Shown: positions 22,460 to 34,394 of the stretch, piece by piece
Numbering within the stretch: the first letter of the stretch is position 1
Layout: every line of letters begins with the position of its first letter
From: Serripes groenlandicus
Taxonomy: Eukaryota > Mollusca > Bivalvia > Cardiida > Cardiidae
DNA length: 64,000 nucleotides
Direction of reading: 5' to 3'
Assembly (NCBI GenBank): GCA_031761405.1
Contig: JASEVX010000010.1
Span: forward strand, 27,022,047-27,086,046
Program-made: the position numbers and the translations under genes
Notes under the pieces: model-generated
What the model saw: only the letters and a program-made list of their open reading frames with translations
Database searches by the model: none
Told to the model about the DNA's origin: nothing

Positions 22460-23052
22460 CATGTTATATGGCACAATTGACATGGGCGCCATGTCGTTTA
22501 TAACAAGAATGCTCGTAGCAACATACGTATCTCGTGCCAAAATATCAGATACGGACGGTTGAGCGCGGGCGTACTACCATTGGTTCTATGAGCTAATTAC
22601 ATTGTTTTAAATAAAAGTTTTAGCCAAAGAAATAGAAAGTATTATAAGCTAAACGGAGTGAATCAAAGCGTTATAACATGTCAGACTCCTAAGCCCATAT
22701 CACTTAAAATTGGTGCTGAAGGACAGACGGACGTACAGACGGATGGACAGACAGACAGACAGACAGACAGACGAGGGAAAAGTGACCCGTAAATAAAGTG
22801 AGCCTTTACCATGAACTGTTCTAATCGTACCAGTCAAGTAATTCACTCAGTGAAAGCAACACCAAGGACATTATGCTGCATCAACAGTGTATCTTCTGAA
22901 CTTAAAATGATTAATTGAAATGTCAATTTATTTGGAGAGGGATGTCTCATAGGTCCAAATCATTTTTTACTGTGCATTGCATATATTATACATGTTTAGA
23001 ATACAATAACGATCATAAACAGTTTGCACTAGGGAGGCACGCGATTATAATA
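22460..23052. other. Unassigned DNA with a (CAGA)n tract
   Basis: acagacagacagacagacag at ~22738-22776 follows gctgaaggacagacggacgt, a form seen at the ends of some mollusc repeats. No gene. Confidence 0.4.
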
Positions 23053-23284
23053 TTAACCATTTCCTACTTGTAGACACATGTTGACGCTTCTGACGCAGAC
23101 AACCTTTGCAATTATTGTGGCAAAAGGAGAATTTGCTCATTATGAGCAATTTCTCCTTTTGTCACAATGTTTTCAATTCTATTAATAATAATATTTTCAT
23201 TTATAGATATTTTACATGTTTATTTTTCATAGATATTTTCAAAGTCATGCTGCTGCAGATTTATTGTATGTCGGAACGGGTTAG
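23053..23284. mobile_element. MITE family A
   Basis: ttaaccatttcctacttg; hairpin GAAT/GAAATTGCTC-ATTAT-GAGCAATTTC-like; right end gtatgtcggaacgggtta. Confidence 0.7.
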
Positions 23285-23514
23285 TCTATCATTTATAATA
23301 TTCAAGTGAGTCTTTGTTATGAAAGGATCGGGCTTCAAACTATGACCTACCGATTTTGAGGCGAACCACTACACAAACGAGATGCTTATCAAATATTGCA
23401 GGATACATGAACTCAAATCCCGAGGCCATTGCTCATTATCTTATGAATATTAATGAATATTAATGAATATTAATGAGCCATATTGCAAGAGAACCGTCAT
23501 TCGGTAGACTTTCT

Positions 23515-23700
23515 GACATGCAACACATTTGCAGCAAACGACTTTATCAACATTTAAGAACAAAACATATGTAAATTCTCTTAAATATGATATTGATATC
23601 ATTTAATAGAGTTGTAAATATGATGTCAAAATTAAAAATTGCTCCTAATGAGCAATGTCACGTTTTGCTTCAGTGTTTTAAAAAATACTGCCCGTCATAG
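23515..23700. mobile_element. MITE family A remnant
   Basis: gcagcaaacgactttatc and aaaattgctcctaatgagca remain. Confidence 0.45.
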
Positions 23701-23727
23701 ACGTGTCGAAACTGGTTAGTGGCTGGG

Positions 23728-24000
23728 TTAATTGAATGGGGTTTAACGCCATATCAACAATTTGTCAGTCATATCACAGCGGCTAGTTTACCTACTCATG
23801 TGTCTCACCAGTACTCAACACAAAATTATTTCCAAGCAAATGGCTGCTTTCCCACATAGACTGTAATCTCAGTGGTGGAAGAAGAAGGACGCTTTCCACA
23901 GTGAAACGTCGGAAATAATGTTGGCCGAGCTGGGGGTTCGAACTAACAACCCATGGATTGACATCCCGCGACGCTATACCGACTACGCTACCGGGGCTGG
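23728..24000 (-). mobile_element. SINE family B, minus strand
   Basis: gaatggggtttaacgccata tail; gggggttcgaactaacaacc B-box region; ctataccgactacgctaccg head. Confidence 0.75.
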
Positions 24001-24069
24001 GAAAGGAATATGGTTAAAATCAAAATGCGCAATTATCTTATTGGATTGAACTTCAAGGGTTTGTTTGTA

Positions 24070-24322
24070 AGAACGGTGTTTTAAAGCCGATTTCAACGAT
24101 ATTTCAGTCATAGAACGAAGTTTACCGGGTATATTACCGGTTATGTTTATAAGCTTATCCTGGCACCAGCGCATGCTATTCCCATAATCCTGAGCGCCAA
24201 CTAAGGAAGCCCTTACTTCCATTTTAAAAGTATTTTGGTCTGACCCCGACCGGTGATTGAACCCTGGTCCCCCCATATTGAGGCGGGCTCTCTGTCCACT
24301 ACACCATCTAGGATGACGGTCC
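24070..24322 (-). mobile_element. SINE family A, minus strand
   Basis: ttttaaagccgatttcaacg tail, taatcctgagcgccaactaa, ggtgattgaaccctggtccc B-box region, ctgtccactacaccatctag head. Confidence 0.7.
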
Positions 24323-25035
24323 GGCTTCAAGGGAACTTGTACGACTAGTTGTTGAATAACGAATGTCCAGATCTAAATGCGCAGTGGCGCAGGTTGATAT
24401 TGTTCTTTGCTGGTCGCAATATCCCACAGGTGGCTTTTCGTATGAGGTGGCTGAATTTGGAAGTGACATTTATTTATTTAGTGGACAATTGTTATGGACA
24501 TTGTTCTAGTTTGACTTTAATTGTTGTCCATTTTTTTAAAAACAATTTCCCACATGTGAGTACAAAAATACTTCAGCAGTTGACTTTGAAAACCTTCGGT
24601 TGCAAAAATATGGACAATCTATATTAAATGAAAGTATAAATATTGCTTAGAGATGACAACAGTGTGACCAAAGGAGAAATGTCATTTTATGAGCAGATTC
24701 TTATTTTGCCACAATGCTTACTGACTGCGCGTCAAAATCTGACGGCTTGTGGAAAAAGGGTTAAATATCGTCTGCTTAAAAAACCCATCTGTCGAGTGGG
24801 CAGTTCGTGAGAACTGTGGGAACAAGTGCTTTCGAGGCCACAACACCTGTCCTGCCAGTACCTCCCATCATTGATTCAGAACTAACGCATTTTACATGAC
24901 GTTTTTCCGTAGTCTGGTTTCCCACTCGAAGTATTCATCGTATATTTTAGTATAAAAGTGGGAACCAGAAATTAATATATTCCCGTATTACAAATTTTGT
25001 TTCTGATTTTCTGTCAACCAGGGACGTAGATAAGG
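24323..25035. other. Unassigned DNA with a MITE A trace
   Basis: ~24645-24770 holds a worn family A copy (caaaggagaaatgtcatttt). A 92-codon frame at 24349-24627 shows no motif. Confidence 0.35.
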
Positions 25036-25263
25036 TTAACGCTTTCCCTCATATAGACGCTTTCTGACGCCTCTGCAGCAGACGGCTTTTTGAAAACATA
25101 GTGACAAAAGTAGAAATTGCTCAAAACGAGAAATTTCTCCTTTTGACACAATGTTTTCCACTTTTAGTCATAGGTTATCCATTCTATTATGGAGATTTTC
25201 TATTTTTTGACAAAATACGTTCAAAGTCGTCTGCTGCAGAATTGCCGTATGAGGGAAAGGGCT
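25036..25263. mobile_element. MITE family A, near complete
   Basis: TTAA 25036-25039. The right terminus reads gggaaagggctttt, so its TTAA is lost. Hairpin GCTC-AAAAC-GAG(A)AA has one stem change. Confidence 0.8.
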
Positions 25264-25450
25264 TTTTACTACGTCCCTGTGTCAACGTAAACACAGTTGA
25301 GTGTATTTAAAACTAGAATAAATATACATGTATTTTATGTAGCATCACAAATTGTTTTGAAATGTGTTTTACGCAGCTTTAAACAATGATGTCATGTAGA
25401 CTGTTTCTAGGATAAAAGACTGATATTACGGTATGTTCAACACGACACCG

Positions 25451-25672
25451 GCTGTGGTCGAGTGGTTAGCGTCGGGGATTTCGAAATCGGATGTTCCGGG
25501 TTCGATCCCCAGTCGCGGCACTACGGTCATGGTGGAGTGCCCTTGGGCAAGGCACATTTTCTAGCCTAGTACTGGTTTGTTTACCCAGGGATCATGAATA
25601 ATTAAATTTAATTGCGCGCTAAATGACCTTAGCTGTCGATGTGCCATAAAACAATATACATTCATTCATTCA
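25451..25672 (+). mobile_element. SINE family C, full length with target-site duplication
   Basis: A perfect 15-bp direct repeat, ttcaacacgacaccg, flanks it (25436-25450 and 25673-25687). The A box TGGTCGAGTGG (25455-25465) fits the consensus fully; the B box is GGTTCGATCCC (25499-25509). The body has ggcaaggcacattttctagc and the tail ends in (ATTC)n. These marks show L1-type retrotransposition of a polymerase III transcript. Confidence 0.9.
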
Positions 25673-25745
25673 TTCAACACGACACCGATGTAAACCCCGG
25701 CATCATTCACAGGGTATCGAAGTTATATATACATGTAAGTAACTA

Positions 25746-26245
25746 CAGTGTGTGTATACCACGTGACTTTTGACGTCATATTTGCGTGGTCAGACAGCAA
25801 TAATTGCTCTTGATAAGAATGTAAAAACAATTGTAACTTTTTTTATTTCTTCACCCTTTTTAATGAAACATGGCGCAGTCTACGCCGCTTACAATGTCTT
25901 GTCTCTGGTATTTACAGGAGTTGGATTGGTGGTCTAGTTCTTTCAAACACTTCGACGAACCTGTTCTCAAAATCCAGTTTAGATAATGCTCCGGCTGTTG
26001 GCGATATTAATAAATTCTGAGAACAGGTTCATCGAAGTGTTTGAAGAAACTAAACCACTAATCAATCTCCGTTGAAAAACCCAAGAAAGGGCTCTGTAAG
26101 CGGCGTAGCTAGACTGCGCCATGTTTCATTAAAAAATGATGAAGAAATAAAAAAGTTACCTTTGTTTTTACTTCTAAACCGAAGTAAAATATTTCTCTCC
26201 GCCGTAGCATTTGTGACGTCAAAGTCACGTGGTATACACACACTG
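25746..26245. mobile_element. Palindromic element family G, copy 2
   Basis: Starts cagtgtgtgtataccacgtg and ends with its inverse; 500 bp. It is in opposite orientation to copy 1 (5274-5755). The flanking 5-mers AACTA/ATCTA are a possible worn target duplication. Confidence 0.85.
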
Positions 26246-27649
26246 ATCTAGTAGCATATACAAAGAGCTGTTTATAAGTCGCCGGGCAGGAGCCGGCGAT
26301 TTATATTTTTAAAAGCTTTTCAGAAATCACTTAGAAGGACGAGTTGTAATTAGGATAAGTTTAATCTAAATGCATCGAACACATAAATTAATTTTTCCAA
26401 TGTTTTAAGTTTGTATTTGATTAAACAAGTATTGCATATTGTTTAAAAGTGTTTACGATTATTTTGCTCGTCCCTGATTAGATTTGCAACATACGCTAAT
26501 GTTCAAATATCATAACAATATCAAAATAAAATAACGTCGATTTGTCTTTTTAATAGTAGTTCTTCATTACTGAACGTTCTTTTAAGGTTTAAAGAAATGT
26601 CTCGATTTGTGTAGATTTAATATAATATTTCTGAATGTATGCCTATAATAGTTAAAATAGTAAAATGTATAGACTGTTTCTACTCTATGATACGCTACGA
26701 AAGAAAGAAATTGAAACTTACAACGAATTGTACACGCCCTGAAATAGTTAATTATAGGTGATTTATGGTGTTTACTTGGTTCGAAACAAATGAAGAAAAG
26801 AACAAACTGAGATAAAACTGATCTTTAGAGAAATATGACTTTGAAGGAACACTCTCTACCTATAAAGCGAGTGTAACAAACGACAACTGGTTCACGAAAT
26901 GAGTCTTTCGTACCCAATTAATGTTGACACTTTTAAATATGTCATTAGATTCCCTACAGGCATTTTGCTTGCGCTCTGCATATTGTTATGCATTATTGAC
27001 ACAAGGGCGCTCATGATAATATAATTTTAAAACATGAGTAGTTTGCTATTAGAATGGAGATTGGTCATAAACAATGAAATGCTTCAATACTATTTCTCGC
27101 CCCCCCCCCCCCCCCCCCCCCCCATTCCGGCGACATTGATGCGTTACATCAACTTTCTCTTGTACGTATCGATACATATAACGTCGAATATCATAGAGAC
27201 ATATACATACATTATTTATATGTCTCTTATTATCTGATTATCTATATTGTCAGTTATCTTACAAACGTTTGAATATACTACAGGTAAGTGTCGGGAACCA
27301 GTCAATGGAATGATATTGTGCTGAGTAACCATCCTTAGAACGGTCTTGTAGCGTTATGGTTTCGAGTAATCGTCCCCTACTATAATAGTATAGGGTCAGG
27401 CATAGCACCAATAATGGTAGCGCCTTTGGAATGGTGTAGCATTCTAAAGACTACAAATACAAACTTTTTGTGGACCAAAACCGATTAACTTTTGAAACTC
27501 TGAAGGTAGTTATATTCATTATTGATGTATTGTTTCCAAACATTAAGTTGAAATGTTCCATTGTAAAGTTTACAAAAGTAAGTTATAAAGTAATATACTT
27601 TATGCGATAGCAATGTATAAGGGGAGGTGAGCAATCTAGTCACCATTGT
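26246..27649. other. AT-rich DNA, no gene recognised
   Basis: No ORF with a motif, no RNA gene. Contains a 24-base poly-C run (27100-27123). Confidence 0.4.
27100..27123 (+). repeat. Poly-C run (24)
   Basis: Uninterrupted C. Length may be inexact in the assembly. Confidence 0.95.
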
Positions 27650-29535
27650 GGGTTCATGCCAAAGGTACTAATTTACTATAGTACACCGGGTACCAGACTG
27701 CATTGTTGGCTCATGCCAGACATACTTATTTATTATAGTACACCGGGGTACCAGGCTGCATTGTTGGTTCATGCCAGACGTTCTTATTTATTGTAGTACA
27801 CCGAGTACCACACTGCATTGTTGGTTCATGCCAGACGTTCTTATTTATTATAGGTACACCGGGTACCAGGCTGCACGGTTGGTTCATGCCAGGCGTTCTT
27901 ATTTATTTTAGTACAACCGAGTACCAGACTGCATTGTTGGTTCATGGCAGACGTTCTTATTTATTATAGTACACCGAGTACCAGACTGCATTGTTGGTTC
28001 ATGGCAGACGTTCTTATTTATTGTAGTACGCCGGGTACTAGACTGCATTGTTGGCTCATGCCAAACGGTTCTTATTTATTTTAGTACACCGGGTACCAGA
28101 CTACATTGTTGGCTCATGCCAGACGTTCTTATTTATTGTAGTACACCGGGTACCAGACTGCATTGTTGGTTCATGCCAAACGTTCTTATTTATTATAGTA
28201 CATCGAGTCCCAAACTGCATTGTTGGTTCATGCAGACGTCCTTATTTATTAAAGTACACCGGGTACCAGACTGCATTGTTGGTTCATGCCAGGCGTTCTT
28301 ATTTATTATAGTACACCGGGTACCAGACTGCATTGTTGGTTCATGCCAGACGTATTTATTTATTGTAGTACACCGGGTACCAGACTGCATTGTTGGTTCA
28401 TGCCAGACGTTCTTATTTATCATGGTACACCGGGTACCAGACTGCACTGTTGGCTCATGCCAGAGGTTCTTATTTATTGTAGTACACCGGGTACCAAGAC
28501 TACATTGTTGGCTCATGCCAGACGTTCTAATTTATTGTAGTACACCGGGTACCAGATTGCATTGTTGGTTCATGCCAGACGTTCTTATTTATTATAGTAC
28601 ATCGAGTCCCAAACTGCATAGTTGGTTCATGCCAGACGTTCTTATTTAGTAGTAGTACACCGGGTACCAGACTGCAGTGTTGGTTCATGCCAGACGTATT
28701 TATTTATTGTAGTACACCGGGTACCAGACTGCATTGTTGGTTCATGCCAGACGTTCTTATTTATCATAGTACACCGGGTACCAGAGCTGCATTGTTGGCT
28801 TATGCCAGACGTTCTTATTTATTGTAGTACACCGGTTACCAGACTACATTGTTGGCTCATGCCAGACGTTCTTATTTATTATAGTACATCGAGTCCCAAA
28901 CCGCATTGTTGGTTCATCCCAGACGTTCTTCTTTATTATAGTAAAGCGGGTACCAGACTGCATTGTTGGTTCATAGCCAGACGTTCTTATTTATTATAGT
29001 ACAACCGGTACCAGACTGCATTGTTGGCTCATGCCAGACGTTCTTATTTATAATAGAACACCGGGTACCAGACTGCATTGTTGGTTCATGCCAGACGTAC
29101 TTATTTATTATAGTACACCGGGTACCAGACTGCATTGTTGATTCATGCCAGACGTTCTTATTTATTATAGTACACCCGGGTACCAGACTGCATTGTTGGT
29201 TCATGCCAGACGTACTTATTTATTGTAGTTACACTGGGTACCAGACTGCATTGTTGGTTCAAGCCAGAGCGTTCTTATGTATTAGAGTACACCGGGTACC
29301 AGACTGCATTGTTGGTTCATGCCAGACCGTTCTTATTTATTACAGTACACCGGGTACCAGGCTGCATTGTTGGTTCATGCCAGACGTACTTATTTATTGT
29401 AGAACACCGAGTACCAGACTGCATTGTTGGTTGATGCCAGACGTTCTTATTTTATTATAGTACACCGGGTATCAGACTGCATTGATGGTTCATGCCAGAC
29501 GTACTTATTTATTGTAGTACGCCGGTTACCAGACT
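27650..29535 (+). repeat. 57-bp satellite, ~33 copies
   Basis: The unit contains tagtacaccgggtaccagac, tgcattgttggttcatgcca and gacgttcttatttatt. Because 57 is 19 codons, long frames open on both strands (up to 177 codons). Single-base indels shift them repeatedly, so they are not genes. Variants such as catcgagtcccaaac recur at 28200, 28600 and 28890, which suggests higher-order duplication. Confidence 0.95.
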
Positions 29536-29828
29536 AGTAACATTAGTCAGTCTATGGTTCAGTGTGAAAGTTTGGAAATTAACGGTCCTGGTCTGTAAGG
29601 GTTCGTATCTGAGGTGAAACAAGCTGTAATTTGATTGCTGGGCTCCAAACAAACACTTGCTACCAGGAAATTCCATTGAATACAAGGCTGGTATCCGGCC
29701 TACTAAAGACATACGTAGTATTTATTGGTAGTGGGAGATAACCCAAGACTCTTATGCCATGCGGGAATAGTGTTCACTGCCCGATCGGCATTTCTGTACA
29801 GTGTATGTTTAAATCCACCTGAACATAT
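29536..29828. other. Unassigned spacer
   Basis: Nothing recognised. Confidence 0.3.
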
Positions 29829-30074
29829 CGAGGGCTTGCGTGAAACGGTTGGAAATAAAAGCCTATTTTAAAAACCCTAGTTTTAGGGCAATTTTGATCC
29901 CTTTGTAAACAATGCAAATTTACGTGCCATTGCTCAGAACGAGCAATGGCACTTAAATTTCCATGGTTTACCAAGAAAAAATGATTTAACAATTATAAAG
30001 ACTTCATGGCGAGGTGATTAACCTTAGTAATAAAATACCGATTTTTGTTACAACCGTTTCATGCCAAGCCCTCG
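29829..30074. mobile_element. MITE family C
   Basis: cgagggcttgcgtgaaacgg to accgtttcatgccaagccct; AT-rich flanks (ATAT both sides). Hairpin GTGCCATTGCTC-AGAAC-GAGCAATGGCAC. Confidence 0.85.
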
Positions 30075-30429
30075 ATATTTGCTTTCGTATCAGACACTAA
30101 ACACACGAAACGTAAACAAGTTTGAATGAAAGCTTTGTGAACGGTGTAGATGAATATCAGACTTTGTGGATACAAAGCCTGTTGTGGATCGACCTGCTCC
30201 AAAAGTCATCTTGTACCTTTTCCCAGGACGGGGCTCCTATAGATTTATTTAGTAACAATTGCGTCGTGAGTTACATTCCCGATCGGCAATTTCTTCTTCC
30301 TTGAACATCCGATACCCTTGAAGCTCGAAATACAGAAAATACCTTGAAAACTCGTAAAAATCAACCAATCAATTTCTTAAACTATAGTTTTTCCATAAAA
30401 TAACGGCAATCAATTTACTTAAACTCTTG
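30075..30429. other. Unassigned DNA
   Basis: A 60-codon frame at 30122-30304 without motif. Confidence 0.3.
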
Positions 30430-30583
30430 TAGAGGCTCTAGATGATGGGCGTTTTGTATGTTCTAAAATCCTAATTTTACCCTTTAAACCCTATGTTGTG
30501 GGTACCCACATCATAGGATTTGCTTTAATAATAAGAGAGAAATTGTGGGGAAAAGAGCTGAATACCCCTCCTCGGGACCTCTG
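30430..30583. mobile_element. Foldback MITE family E, copy 3 (short)
   Basis: agaggctctagatgatgggc to cccctcctcgggacctctg. The central arms are shortened to aaccctatgttgtgggtacc and its partner cccacatcatagga, so the loop region is deleted relative to other copies. Confidence 0.7.
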
Positions 30584-30897
30584 CTCAAGTGTTTCAAAAC
30601 AAATAAGCGGGACACAAGTTTTACTAATCTGAAGGCATTTGAGGCCGTTTGTAGACCAAGACCATGTTCCGCAGCAGCGCAGTCTAATCTGGAACCACAC
30701 AATTTAGCTGATAAGACACATGCTTATTTACACACTTCTTTATAATCTCCTTGTCTATCTGTTATCCGTCTATCTCATGCAAATAATTTCATACGCGGGA
30801 GATAAATCCACCGTCGAAAATAGTTCTGATATTGGATCCATCCGATTGGTTGTTTAAAGTAAAGACCGCGCACATATCCAGATTGGTTTAACACATA

Positions 30898-31128
30898 TTA
30901 ACCCTTTCCCTCATATAGACGCTTTTTGACGCCTCTGCAGCAGACGTCTTTTTGAAAACATAGTGACAAAAAGAAGAAATTGCTCAAAACGAGCAATTTC
31001 TCCTTTTGCCACAATGTTTACTACTTTAAGTCATAAGTTATCCATTCAATTATAGAGATTTTTTTGATTTTTTGACAAAATATGTTCAGTCGTCTGCTGC
31101 AGAATTGTCGTATGCGGGAAAGGGTTAA
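30898..31128. mobile_element. MITE family A, complete
   Basis: TTAA 30898-30901 and 31125-31128. Hairpin GAAATTGCTC-AAAAC-GAGCAATTTC intact. Confidence 0.85.
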
Positions 31129-31179
31129 CAACTCAAGCTGCAATAGGTTAAACATTCAGATTCTTCCTTCCCTTTCCAG

Positions 31180-31304
31180 CATTGTGGCAAAAGGATAGAT
31201 TGATCCTAATGGTAGTCAACAGCAGATTCCTGCGACCGTTTTCGTATATCGTTTAAAATAGTCGTCTGCTGCAGATTCATTTTAAGTTGGAAAGGGTTAA
31301 AGGT
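31180..31304. mobile_element. MITE family A, partial
   Basis: gcattgtggcaaaaggatag, then tagtcgtctgctgcagattc and ggaaagggttaa. Confidence 0.6.
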
Positions 31305-31358
31305 AATGAAAAACAGATTATAGATACTATTTATAATCAAAGTTTTAAAACTGTTCAA

Positions 31359-31558
31359 NNNNNNNNNNNNNNNNNNNNNNNNNNNNNNNNNNNNNNNNNN
31401 NNNNNNNNNNNNNNNNNNNNNNNNNNNNNNNNNNNNNNNNNNNNNNNNNNNNNNNNNNNNNNNNNNNNNNNNNNNNNNNNNNNNNNNNNNNNNNNNNNNN
31501 NNNNNNNNNNNNNNNNNNNNNNNNNNNNNNNNNNNNNNNNNNNNNNNNNNNNNNNNNN
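31359..31558. other. Assembly gap, 200 N
   Basis: Exactly 200 N, probably a placeholder. The left part of a family A MITE is lost in it. Confidence 1.
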
Positions 31559-31745
31559 CAGACGGCTTTTTGAAAACATAATGTCAAAAGAAGAAATTGC
31601 TCAAAACGAGCAATTTCTTCTTTTGACACACTGTTTTCCATGTTTAGTCATAGGTTATCCATTTAATTATAGAGATTTCCCATTCTTTGACAAAATATGT
31701 TCAAATTCGTCTGCTGCAGAATTGTTGTATGAGGGAAAGGGTTAA
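31559..31745. mobile_element. MITE family A, left part in gap
   Basis: Begins cagacggctttttgaaaaca right after the gap and ends gagggaaagggttaa. Confidence 0.8.
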
Positions 31746-31801
31746 CAAAGTAGACAACTATAACACATAATAATAGCATAGGACGCATCAGGTTATCGCG
31801 T

Positions 31802-32040
31802 TTAACCCTTTCCCACATGTATACAGATGCTGTTTGGTGCCCCAGCCTCTGCAGCAGACGAGTTTTGAAAACATTGTGGCAAAAGGAGAGATTACTCAAA
31901 ATGAGCAATTTCTCCATTTGCCACATTGATTTTAAAGAAAATTCCAGAAATTGTACCCTCATTTGTTGAGATTTTCAGGGGTTTTGTCAACATGCTTCAA
32001 AGTCGTCAGATTGCGGGTTTGCTGTATGAGGGAATGGGAA
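31802..32040. mobile_element. MITE family A, diverged
   Basis: ttaaccctttcccacatgta to gctgtatgagggaatggga. Confidence 0.7.
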
Positions 32041-32096
32041 TCACAGCGGACGATGTGTAACCAGACTGCAACGCTTCTGCTTGTGATCGTCAAGTT

Positions 32097-32292
32097 TAAC
32101 TCCTTACCCTCATACGGCAATTCTGCAGCAGACGACTTTGAACGTATTTTGTCAAAAAATAGAACATCTCTATAATTGAATGGATAACCTATGACAAAAA
32201 GTGGAAAACATTGTGCAATTTTGTCACTATGTTTTCAAAAGGCGTCTGCTGCAGAGGCGTCAGAAAGCGTCTATATGAGGGAAAGGGATAAG
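32097..32292. mobile_element. MITE family A, inverted, one hairpin arm deleted
   Basis: ccttaccctcatacggcaat to ctatatgagggaaagggata. The central palindrome is reduced to gtgcaattttgtcactatg. Confidence 0.7.
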
Positions 32293-33019
32293 ACTTACCA
32301 GAGTCTTAACAGAGTCTTGGTTTCCTAGATACATATTAAGACTGAAAGGCAATTTTATACACTCTCAAGCTCGAAGTGTAGCCCGCTTTGTATGCACCGC
32401 ATGTGCCTTTGTGAAGTAACAACGTGCGTTAAAATGTAGATCAACGGAGCCTTAATTAACCTATTAAGTATTAACATGTTGTTATTTTCGTCTTCTTTTA
32501 AAACATAAAACGTTGGAAAAACTACAAAAAATGATTTAAATAAAGGGTTAAAATTATTGTTGGAAATGGAGAAATCGCTAGGTTTTTATTGATTTCCCCT
32601 TTTCCATCAATTTCCAAACGCCGTCAGCTGTGTAAAACGCCAAGCGTCACCTGTAGTTGAAAAAAAGGGTTAAGTCTTCATCAACAGCTTTCTTTTCCCC
32701 CTTTTTACCTGAGCTTTAAAAATCCACCTGCCGACACTTTTTAAAGTTTGGATGGTAGCAGACGACATCGTTATTTTTAGTGGTAAAGCCCAAAGGGCCT
32801 CCGAATGTGGCGTTTCGGTGATTATTGATGTCATAGCCACGACGATTTTTGTTTGATTTTTAATTTATGAGTTTTTTTCTTTATCCGGCACGCGCCGTGT
32901 ATGATAATTTATACAGCGCTAACCATAGCAGTGTAACAAACTGCGTTTAGATGTAGAATATTATCTATCAATTCAAATTCACCTTTTTTTCGGGAGTGAA
33001 AAACGATTTTGAGGTCTTT
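32293..33019. other. Unassigned DNA with an old A-type remnant
   Basis: 32530-32672 has gggttaaaattattg, caaacgccgtcagctg and aaaaaaagggttaa. Otherwise nothing. Confidence 0.35.
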
Positions 33020-33236
33020 CCAACATACAACAAACCTGCAGCAGACGACTTTGTGGTCATATCGGCAAAAAGGGGAATATCTCTATAATTAAAACTTTAA
33101 TTATAAGGTAAAGTTGAAAACATTGTGGCAAAAGGAGAAATTGCTCATTTGGATCAAGTTCTCCTTTTTGTCAGAATGTTTTCAAAAGTCGTCTGCTGCA
33201 GAGGCGTCAGAAAGCGTTTGTATGTGGGGAAGTGTT
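33020..33236. mobile_element. MITE family A, inverted
   Basis: acctgcagcagacgactttg to gtttgtatgtggggaagtg; hairpin GAAATTGCTC-ATTTG-GATCAAGTTC, partly decayed. Confidence 0.65.
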
Positions 33237-33464
33237 TTACTATGTGTAAAAAACAGTGGAGACTCAGACGAGCACGAACATACACTCAATTTTACCGCAA
33301 CCCTCACTGTCCGTCAACACCCAGAAAACGCAATGATGTCATTCCCGACGATTTTTTTTGTTGATAAAAGTTGTCCAGCTTATACCACTCATATACCTGT
33401 CTTCTCTGATTAAAAAGTGGTTTGCATTTTTAAAAAAACCGCATTACCCACTTCGTTTAACGAT

Positions 33465-34040
33465 GGAAGCCCTGGAGGGACTTCTTACTTCTATACTTCT
33501 GACTTCTGACTTCCATACTTCTAACTTCAACATTTTTAACTTCATCACTTTTAACTTCAAACTTCCTTACTTCTAACATAATATTGAAGCCCTGGAGGGA
33601 CTTCTTACTTCTATACTTCTGACTTCTGACTTCCATACTTCTAACTTCAACATTTTTAACTTCATCACTTTTAACTTCAAACTTCCTTACTTCTAACATA
33701 ATATTGAAGCCCTGGAGGGACTTCTTACTTCAATACTTTTGACTTCTGACTTCCATACTTCTAACTTCAACATTTCTAACTTCATCACTTTTAACTTCAA
33801 ACTTCCTTACTTCTAACATAATATTGAAGCCCTGGAGGGACTTCTTACTTCAATACTTTTGACTTCTGACTTCCATACTTCTAACTTCAACATTTCTAAC
33901 TTCATCACTTTTAACTTCAAACTTCCTTACTTCTAACTTCCATACTTCTAACTTCCTTTCTACTAACATAATATGGAATCCCTGGAGGGACTTCTTACTT
34001 CAATACTCCTGACTTCTGACTTCCATACTTCTAACTTTTG
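33465..34040 (+). repeat. 120-bp tandem array, 4 full and 1 partial copies
   Basis: The unit starts gaagccctggagggacttct and continues in short acttct/acttca words. Copies at 33465, 33585, 33705 and 33825 differ at only a handful of bases. The plus strand is very C+T rich. Short internal words (tacttctaacttcc) are themselves repeated. Confidence 0.95.
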
Positions 34041-34143
34041 ACGCATGAGACATATTTTGAAAACAATATGACGAAAGAGGACGAAACTGATCATAACGAG
34101 CGGGGCAATTGCCTTTTTTTTTGCGTCAATGTTTTCTACTCTA

Positions 34144-34369
34144 TTAACCCTTTCCCTCATAATTATACAGCAGACGACTTTGAACATACTTTGTCAAAAG
34201 AATAGGAAATCTCTTTAATTGAATGTATAACCTATGACTAAAATTGGAAAACATTGTGGCAAAAGGAGAAATTGCTCGTTTTGAGCAATTTCTTCTTTTG
34301 TCACTATGTTTTCAAAAAGCCGTCTGCTGCAGAGGTGTCAGAAAGCGTCTATATGAGGGAAAGGGCTAA
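34144..34369. mobile_element. MITE family A, inverted
   Basis: TTAA 34144-34147; ends gagggaaagggctaaa (right TTAA changed to CTAA). Hairpin GAAATTGCTC-GTTTT-GAGCAATTTC. Confidence 0.8.
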
Positions 34370-34394
34370 ACCAATTATACTTTCATAAATAGAG

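Noticed and set aside
28048..29460. Repeat protein of ~57-bp units on either strand
   Set aside because: Frames are shifted by single-base indels between units, and opposite strands are equally open. This is satellite DNA.
27650..29535. CRISPR-like array
   Set aside because: No unique spacers between repeats, eukaryotic setting, no cas genes. Same for the arrays at 35085, 48511 and 56490.
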